The notes under the pieces: model-generated
Databases searched by the model: none
What the model saw: the letters and a program-made list of their open reading frames with translations, nothing else
Told to the model about the DNA's origin: nothing
Source: Acidobacteriota bacterium
GTDB taxonomy: Bacteria > Acidobacteriota > Terriglobia > Terriglobales > Acidobacteriaceae
Assembly: GCA_021799945.1 (NCBI GenBank)
Contig: JAJYZK010000065.1
Coordinates: 1-11,047 of the forward strand
Length of the DNA stretch: 11,047 bases
Reading direction: 5' to 3'
Part shown: one piece after another, positions 6,709 through 11,047 of the stretch
How positions within the stretch are numbered: the first letter of the stretch is position 1
Layout of the letters: every line of letters starts with the position of its first letter
Made by a program: the position numbers and the translations under genes

Positions 6709-8036
6709 TCGGCTCGGCTCTCCGTCGCCGGCTCCGCATCGGCCTGGGGCAGAATAAATCTGCGGCGGGAGGCGTCGAAGTCGAACAGCTCCGCGTAGCG
6801 TCCCCAGCTCACCGCGGTTTGCAGTTGGCGAAGCGTCTCCTCGGAGCTGAACTGCTCGTCGAGCATGTCCAGAAAAAATTCCTCCGGGACCGAGCGGTCC
6901 GATTTGGTCTCCAGGGCGCGGGTAATCTGTCGCAGCAGAAGAACGTGTTCGATGGCGGCCTTGCGGAACAGATCCTTCTGCGCCAGAATCCCCGATTCTG
7001 CGTAGCTCCGTCCCTCCGGAGTGATGGCCGCGTCGCCCTCCTCGACCTTGAGGAAACCGAGCAGCTGGGCGGCCTCCACGATCGGCAACAGGTCGTCGAT
7101 TTCAAAGGCCAGGTCATCGGCCAACCGATAGATATCGGCGCGCCCGGAATAATCGATCAGCAGCTCCAGCAGGCCGGCGATTCCGCCCGGACGGGCGTGG
7201 GGCAGCATCTGGTAATGCATTTGCCGCTGATCTCTTACTCCGGGGCTCTGCGGAACGTCGGGCGGGGCGACGTCCGGCCGGGTGAGGACCTTGTAGATAT
7301 AGTCGGTCAGTTGCGCGAACAGCGGGGTCCTGCGGCCGCGGGGATGCGCCAGGGTCACGCGGAAGTCGGTGCGCACCTGGCCGGGATTGCGGCCCAGCAC
7401 AAGGATTCGGTCGGCCAGCAGCAGCGCCTCCTCGATGTTATGGGTCACCAGGAAAATGGCCCGCGTGGGGATGGTCTTTTTCTGCCACAGCTCGAGCAGT
7501 TCGCTGCGCAGATTCTCCGCCGTGAGGACGTCGAGGGAGGAGAAAGGCTCGTCCATGAAGAGAACCTCCGGCTGCACGACGAGGGCGCGGGCGAAGCCGA
7601 CGCGCTGCCGCATGCCGCCGGAAAGCTCTCGAGGATAGGCGGCCTGAAAGCCGTCCAGCCCGACGGTGTCCAGAATCTTCAGGCTTTGCTCCCGCCGCTG
7701 CGGCGCCGGCATGCCGCGAGCCTTGAGCGGAGCTTCCACGTTCTCGAAAACTGTCAGCCATGGAAAGAGCGCGAAGCCCTGGAAGACGATGCCCACGTTC
7801 GCCTCGGCTTGCGCGATCGGAGCGCCGCGCCAGAGGACTTCGCCGGCGGAGGGCCGAGACAGCCCCGCGAGCATGCGCAGCAGAGTGGATTTTCCCGATC
7901 CCGAGGGCCCGAGCAGGGCCACGATTTCATCCGGCGCTATCGACAGATCGGTGGCCGCGATCACCTGGATCCGGTTCTCGCTTGGTTGCGCGTAATATTT
8001 TTCCACCTGTCTGGCGCGAATAATCGGCTCAGCCAT
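6705..8036 (-). CDS. ABC transporter ATP-binding protein with C-terminal AAA-associated domain
   Basis: The product has 443 residues. The first about 250 form an ABC ATPase of the nitrate/sulfonate/bicarbonate class: Walker A GPSGSGKST (43-51), Q-loop Q86, signature LSGGM (138-142), Walker B with D162 and E163, D-loop SSLD (166-169), switch histidine H199. The C-terminal about 150 residues (from roughly 280) match the AAA-associated C-terminal domain (PF09821-like), recognisable by LADDLAFEIDDLLPIVEAAQ, the TPEGRSYAESGI motif and QKDLFRKAAIEH; I read it as a regulatory, winged-helix-like domain by family knowledge. The ATG at 8036 has AGGA ten bases upstream; a GTG at 8042 (spacing 4) would add two residues. 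It is the first gene of the operon and shares a 4-nt overlap with the permease. No gene for a periplasmic binding protein is adjacent. Confidence 0.94.
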   Translation of the reverse strand: MAEPIIRARQVEKYYAQPSENRIQVIAATDLSIAPDEIVALLGPSGSGKSTLLRMLAGLSRPSAGEVLWRGAPIAQAEANVGIVFQGFALFPWLTVFENVEAPLKARGMPAPQRREQSLKILDTVGLDGFQAAYPRELSGGMRQRVGFARALVVQPEVLFMDEPFSSLDVLTAENLRSELLELWQKKTIPTRAIFLVTHNIEEALLLADRILVLGRNPGQVRTDFRVTLAHPRGRRTPLFAQLTDYIYKVLTRPDVAPPDVPQSPGVRDQRQMHYQMLPHARPGGIAGLLELLIDYSGRADIYRLADDLAFEIDDLLPIVEAAQLLGFLKVEEGDAAITPEGRSYAESGILAQKDLFRKAAIEHVLLLRQITRALETKSDRSVPEEFFLDMLDEQFSSEETLRQLQTAVSWGRYAELFDFDASRRRFILPQADAEPATESRAE

Positions 8037-8061
8037 CGACACACAATCCTCGAGCGAATTT

Positions 8062-8091
8062 TTTACACGAATGGTGAAAGATTTTGCTCAA
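8062..8091 (-). promoter_or_regulatory. Possible sigma-70 promoter for the ABC transporter operon
   Basis: On the minus strand TTGAGC (8091-8086) and TGTAAA (8067-8062) are 18 bases apart, each matching the consensus at four of six positions. The -10 box ends 25 bases before the ATG at 8036. The stretch is locally AT-rich in an otherwise GC-rich window, which supports a promoter. There is no other evidence. Confidence 0.35.
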
Positions 8092-8244
8092 GACCAATCG
8101 CGGTCGCGCCTTCCGCGGCGTGAATCCGGGACGCCGGATTCGCGGCGCTCCCCGGGAATCCATGCGCTGTCCTGCGGAGACAACGGGCGCGGAAACGAGA
8201 CGCATCTGTTGTAATGAGAAGCGTATCATCCGGAATGAAGGTTT

Positions 8245-8286
8245 GCGCCCGGCTGATTTTTGGGCGCTTTCCGGTGCATTTACCGG
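8245..8286 (+). promoter_or_regulatory. Two tandem hairpins upstream of the response regulator
   Basis: GCGCCC (8245-8250) pairs with GGGCGC (8262-8267) around an 11-base loop, followed by TTT. CCGGT (8271-8275) pairs with ACCGG (8282-8286) around a 6-base AT-containing loop. They lie 120-160 bases before the response regulator start and could be operators or a leader structure. This is a description of the sequence; function is not known. Confidence 0.3.
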
Positions 8287-8405
8287 GCGGAGTACGAGCG
8301 AGAGTCGCTGCTCCGGCCCCGGGATGGGCTTCGGCCAGATGCTTCTCGACCCCCGTCAATCGTAGCGGGAATGCGGTGACAGATCGCGGCTAAGAAAGGA
8401 CGAGA

Positions 8406-8777
8406 ATGACCGACAACCACGCAAAACCACGAGTCTTGATTGCCGACGACGAACGCATTATTGCCGATACTTTGGCCATTATCCTCAATCAGAGCGGATT
8501 TGACGCCTCCGCCGTATACAGCGGCGAGGCCGCGGTGGAGACAGCCCGGCAGTTGCGCCCGGACATGCTCATCTCCGACGTCATCATGAACGACATGAAC
8601 GGCATCGACGCGGCCATTAAGATCCGCACCATGCTGCCCTCCTGCAAAATCCTCCTCTTCTCCGGGCAGGCGGCCACCGCCGATCTGCTGGACCGCGCGC
8701 GGGTGCAGGGTCACGAATTCGAGATCCTCGCCAAGCCCGTCCATCCAAGAGATTTTCTGGCCCGCCTGCGCGGCTAG
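8406..8777 (+). CDS. Single-domain response regulator (CheY-like receiver)
   Basis: The 123-residue protein is a receiver domain only. It has the acidic pair D14-D15 in LIADDER, the phospho-acceptor D58 in MLISDVIM, the conserved hydroxyl S86 in FSGQ and the conserved K110 in LAKPVHP, so it should be phosphorylated by a histidine kinase. There is no output domain. No kinase is encoded in the window, so the partner is unknown; the next gene set is a sigma/anti-sigma pair, but 289 bases separate them and a functional link is only a guess. The Shine-Dalgarno AAAGGA sits six bases before the ATG. Such short stand-alone receivers are frequent in acidobacteria. Confidence 0.93.
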   Translation: MTDNHAKPRVLIADDERIIADTLAIILNQSGFDASAVYSGEAAVETARQLRPDMLISDVIMNDMNGIDAAIKIRTMLPSCKILLFSGQAATADLLDRARVQGHEFEILAKPVHPRDFLARLRG

Positions 8778-8840
8778 GGAACGGTCGGAGCGCCGCCGAT
8801 GGCGGCCTGCAACCTGCGCTCCGCGAAGACATACCGTTCC
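8778..8840. repeat. Nested palindrome directly after the response regulator
   Basis: GGAACGGT (8778-8785, starting on the base after the TAG stop) is perfectly complementary to ACCGTTCC (8833-8840). Nested inside are GGAGCG/CGCTCC (8787-8792/8817-8822) and CCGCC/GGCGG (8793-8797/8801-8805). An RNA would form a long, internally looped hairpin. There is no T-run, so it is not a standard terminator; a 3'-end stabiliser or small RNA is possible. Confidence 0.4.
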
Positions 8841-8911
8841 AGCTTGCCGGCGTCGCCGTCGTGGGAAGAGGCGCATTCTCGGGCCGGGCGCCGGGCAACC
8901 GGAATTCGTCA

Positions 8912-8937
8912 TTGAAGACGATCCGTATTTGAAGACG
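8912..8937 (+). repeat. Direct repeat TTGAAGACG, two copies
   Basis: TTGAAGACG occurs at 8912-8920 and again at 8929-8937, spaced 17 bases apart, in the gap upstream of the ECF sigma gene. The spacing is near 1.6 helical turns, not a whole number. It could be a remnant or a regulator site. A TTGACA hexamer follows at 8972-8977 without a matching -10. Confidence 0.25.
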
Positions 8938-9066
8938 GATGGGCGAAATAATGTCAGCGACTGACTCGGGTTTGACATCCAAGTGGCCGGTGAGCCTGCC
9001 GGCTGAGTTGCGGGGCGGTTTTTATCCGCTTGCGGTTTAGTGGTACATATTAGAGGCGCCAGTCCC

Positions 9067-9714
9067 ATGCCCGACGCCCCCTCCAATCCATTTCCGCCCC
9101 CGGAGCGTTCCTTATGCGAGATCTCCGAGCCGCGGCGGAACTTGGGGCCGAAGCCGGACGGGACTGCCGAGGGGAGCGCAGATAGCCTTGCGCCGAGCGA
9201 CGCCGCGTTACTGGAGCTGGTCGCCGGGCGGGATCAGCGAGCGATGGCTGAAATCTTCCGGCGCTATGGCGGGCTGGTCTACTCCATTGCCCTGCGTGTG
9301 CTGAAGGATCGCGGCCATGCCGAGGATCTGACGCAAGAGGTGTTTTTCCAAGTCTGGAGAAATCCTGGCGCATTCCAGCCCAACCGGGGAGCGCTCGGCG
9401 CCTGGCTGGTGGTGGTGGCGCGGAACCGGGCGATCGACAGCATCCGGCGCAGACGGCCAACCGATTCGCTCGACGATCATGTGCTGCCGTCGGCCGCAAA
9501 CCTGGCCGACGAGGCGGAGCGCGACGCCATGATGCGGAAGGTCAGAGGCGCGATGAGCAATCTGCCTCAGGAACAGCGCATTCCGCTGGAGCTGGCGTAT
9601 TTTGAGGGGCTGACGCAGACCGAGATTGCGGAAAGGACGGGCGATCCGTTGGGAACGGTGAAGACCAGGATCCGATTGGCGTTGACCACGCTGCGAAGGT
9701 CGTTGCAGGTATGA
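9067..9714 (+). CDS. ECF-subfamily RNA polymerase sigma factor (SigK-like)
   Basis: The product has 215 residues. After a Pro/Ser-rich N-terminal extension (about 1-40) comes sigma region 2: AIFRRYGG... is seen as IFRRYGGLVYSIALRVLKD, then AEDLTQEVFFQVWR (DLTQEVF is the core polymerase contact) and AWLVVVARNRAIDSIRRRR (promoter melting/-10 recognition). Region 4 is ELAYFEGLTQTEIAERTGDP with LGTVKTRIRLALTTLRRSL as the -35-reading helix-turn-helix. The ATG at 9067 has GAGG ten bases before it; a GTG at 9040 has no Shine-Dalgarno and is not used. It overlaps the following anti-sigma gene by 4 nt. Regulation is probably by that partner; target genes are unknown. Confidence 0.93.
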   Translation: MPDAPSNPFPPPERSLCEISEPRRNLGPKPDGTAEGSADSLAPSDAALLELVAGRDQRAMAEIFRRYGGLVYSIALRVLKDRGHAEDLTQEVFFQVWRNPGAFQPNRGALGAWLVVVARNRAIDSIRRRRPTDSLDDHVLPSAANLADEAERDAMMRKVRGAMSNLPQEQRIPLELAYFEGLTQTEIAERTGDPLGTVKTRIRLALTTLRRSLQV

Positions 9715-10571
9715 TAGAGGGTTCCCACATCCCGCAGGAGGATCTGGCTCTGCTGGCCATGCAGTCGCTGCCGGAGGGCGAGGCGGAGCGGGTGCGCTCG
9801 CATCTGCTGCACTGCGGCGCATGCCGGGCCGAAGCCGAAGGACTGCTGGCGGATCTGGCCATGTTGGGGATGTGCGCGGAGCAGGAACCGGTTCCGGAGA
9901 GCGCGAGGCTTCGCTTTCTGGCCAGCATTGCCGCCGATGCCGCCGCCGGGACCGCGGAACCCGTCGCAGCGAAACCGACGGCCGATGCGGGGAGCGGCCG
10001 GTCGAGCCTGTCCGGCGTTGTGCAAACGCCCGCGGCATCCAACCGGCGGGGCTGGCTGCTGTGGACCTCCTGGACCGCGACCGCCGCCGCGCTGGCGCTG
10101 GCGGTTTCCCTCGAGATGAAGATCGGGAATCTGACCGGGGAACTGCAGGAGCAATACCAGGTGGTGGCGCATTCCGCCCAGGAAAACGCGTATGCGCAGC
10201 GGGTGCTCCGGGTTTTGCAGGCGCCCTCGGCGCAGCGCGTGATGTTGACGGCGGCCAAAACCGCGGCCGAGCCCACCGGGCATGCGGTGTACGTGCCGGA
10301 TCGCGGAGAGCTGATCTTTGAAGCCAGCGATCTGCGCCCTCTGCCCGACGACAGGACCTACGAACTCTGGCTGATTCCGGAGGGCGGCAAAGCGCCGATC
10401 CCGGCCGGCCTGTTCCGGCCGGACAGCGCGGGCAGCGCAAGCGTGATGCTGCCTCCTCTGCCCGCCGGCGTCAGAGCCAAGGCCTTCGGAGTGACGGTGG
10501 AGAAGCGGGAGGGATCCGCTTCTCCCACGGCGCCCATCTTGCTTTCCGGCGCGCCCTCTCCCGGCGAATAG
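9711..10571 (+). CDS. Anti-sigma factor, RskA-like, with zinc-binding motif and one membrane segment
   Basis: The 286-residue protein should hold the sigma factor in the cytoplasm. The N-terminal domain contains HLLHCGAC, giving the H31-x3-C35-x2-C38 signature of zinc-binding anti-sigma domains. A single membrane segment lies at about 115-135 (WLLWTSWTATAAALALAVSL region). A short coiled-coil-like stretch follows (about 138-170). The exported part ends with the RskA C-terminal fold: YELWLIPEGGKAPIPAGLF, then LPAGVRAKAFGVTVEKREGS and PTAPILLSG. The ATG at 9711 overlaps the sigma stop in ATGA, so the two are translationally coupled. In this family release is by regulated intramembrane proteolysis; the signal is not visible here. 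A perfect 10-bp inverted repeat lies in its 3' end. Confidence 0.92.
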   Translation: MIEGSHIPQEDLALLAMQSLPEGEAERVRSHLLHCGACRAEAEGLLADLAMLGMCAEQEPVPESARLRFLASIAADAAAGTAEPVAAKPTADAGSGRSSLSGVVQTPAASNRRGWLLWTSWTATAAALALAVSLEMKIGNLTGELQEQYQVVAHSAQENAYAQRVLRVLQAPSAQRVMLTAAKTAAEPTGHAVYVPDRGELIFEASDLRPLPDDRTYELWLIPEGGKAPIPAGLFRPDSAGSASVMLPPLPAGVRAKAFGVTVEKREGSASPTAPILLSGAPSPGE

Positions 10572-10737
10572 ACAATCCGCTTTTTGCGGGCCGCCCCGAT
10601 TCTGTGGGTCTCCTCGCAAAGGCTGTGCGCGGCGCGCATGCTGAGCGCGAGGGCCGGCGATGTGGACGATCGAGCGGCAGGCGGCCGGTCCGGCGGTAGT
10701 CCCATCGCAGCGCCGGCGAATGTCTTGCGCAGGCTCT

Positions 10738-10765
10738 CCGGCGCCGCGGAGCTCCGCTGCGCCGG
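10738..10765. terminator. Strong GC hairpin between convergent anti-sigma and phosphoketolase genes
   Basis: CCGGCGC (10738-10744) pairs with GCGCCGG (10759-10765) and, after one C-T mismatch, GCGGAG (10746-10751) pairs with CTCCGC (10752-10757), giving 13 pairs. It starts 15 bases after the phosphoketolase stop on the minus strand. No T-run follows on either strand, so a Rho-independent role is unproven. The remainder of the 10572-10780 gap shows only a small CCGC/GCGG stem near 10578-10590. Confidence 0.45.
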
Positions 10766-10780
10766 GCCCAATCCTCTCCG

Positions 10781-11047
10781 CTAGATTCCCGCCCAGACCC
10801 AATCGGAGACCTCCGGCTTATCGATGCCATTCCGGTAGGCGTAGTCGATGTTTTCAATAATCTGGCTCTTGAGCCACTCCTTGGCGTGCGCGCCACGGGC
10901 CTGCAGCCGGGGGACGCGGTCGATGGCGTCGATAGCCAGGTTGAAGCGGTCCACCTGGTTGCGGATGGCGAGCTCCAGCGGTGTGTTGATGTTGCCTTCC
11001 TCCTTGTACCCGCGGACGTGGATGTTGTCGTGGTTGGTGCGCCGGTA
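10781..11047 (-). CDS. Phosphoketolase (xylulose-5-P/fructose-6-P), C-terminal end only
   Basis: The last 88 residues and stop codon are present; the gene enters from the right edge. Read on the minus strand it begins YRRTNHDNIHVRGYKEEGN, then INTPLELAIRNQVDRFNLAI, DAIDRVPRLQARGAHAKEWL, and ends DWVWAGI before TAG at 10783-10781. The blocks RGYKEEG, TPLELA, NQVDRF and GAHAKEW are hallmarks of the thiamine-diphosphate phosphoketolase C-terminal domain, which in the family cleaves xylulose 5-phosphate or fructose 6-phosphate to acetyl phosphate. The ThDP site is outside the window. Substrate preference cannot be judged. Confidence 0.9.
   Translation of the reverse strand, partial: YRRTNHDNIHVRGYKEEGNINTPLELAIRNQVDRFNLAIDAIDRVPRLQARGAHAKEWLKSQIIENIDYAYRNGIDKPEVSDWVWAGI

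Larger units (their letters stand above)
8043..8405. other. Divergent intergenic region between transporter operon and response regulator
   Basis: The 363 bases contain no convincing gene. The left end holds the possible minus-strand promoter. The middle has a TGTAAT hexamer at 8210-8215 without a clear -35 element. Two adjacent palindromes lie at 8245-8286. The right end carries the response regulator's Shine-Dalgarno AAAGGA, about 6 bases before the ATG. Confidence 0.6.

Noticed and set aside
8972..8977. TTGACA as -35 box for the sigma gene
   Set aside because: No acceptable -10 hexamer 16-18 bases downstream (the place reads CCTGCC).
8617..8982. Minus-strand frame of 121 codons after the response regulator
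   Set aside because: Its C-terminal half is antisense to the response regulator and the rest has no recognisable motif.
1..11047. CRISPR array, tRNA, IS element, prophage or defence island
   Set aside because: No regularly spaced repeats, no transposase or integrase motifs, no tRNA-like arm sequences were seen; gene content is ordinary chromosomal.

Overview
The window looks like high-GC chromosomal DNA from a free-living bacterium, most likely an Acidobacteriota (Terriglobia-type) soil organism. This is inference. It rests on overall GC, a Tat-exported xylose-isomerase-like TIM barrel, a stand-alone receiver protein, a SigK/RskA-type pair, and an intergenic repeat whose spurious translations read 'ERSEGS' and 'LSAAKDLL', which I associate with acidobacterial genomes. 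No transposase, integrase, CRISPR array, tRNA or rRNA was seen.

Layout, left to right. (1) Minus strand, 1-1647: a TolC-type outer-membrane efflux protein followed by the start of an HlyD-type periplasmic adaptor cut by the window edge; together they are most of a tripartite efflux operon. (2) 1648-2154: a 507-bp divergent region with no convincing gene but a dense set of inverted repeats (1808-2010), a possible structured leader or small RNA. (3) Plus strand, 2155-3622: a small DUF488/YeaO-family protein and a Tat-signal sugar phosphate isomerase/epimerase-like protein. (4) 3623-3833: a convergent gap with hairpins and one copy of the dispersed repeat. (5) Minus strand, 3834-8036: an operon reading ABC ATPase (with a C-terminal AAA-associated domain), a double-length permease with two fused and clearly duplicated membrane domains, and a Gfo/Idh/MocA oxidoreductase resembling E. 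coli YdgJ. No substrate-binding protein is encoded nearby. (6) 8037-8405: a divergent promoter region. (7) Plus strand, 8406-10571: a single-domain response regulator, then an ECF sigma factor overlapping its membrane-bound, RskA-like anti-sigma factor by 4 nt. (8) Minus strand, 10781-11047: the C-terminal end of a phosphoketolase, cut by the right edge.

The functional units are separate: efflux; periplasmic sugar-type enzymology; an importer of nitrate/taurine/riboflavin-precursor architecture with unknown substrate linked to a sugar- or inositol-type dehydrogenase; envelope-stress-type transcriptional control; and central carbon metabolism. I did not find a clearly new multi-gene system. 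The items most worth a second look are the hairpin block at 1808-2010, the SBP-less fused transporter operon with its dehydrogenase, and the nested palindrome immediately after the response regulator (8778-8840).
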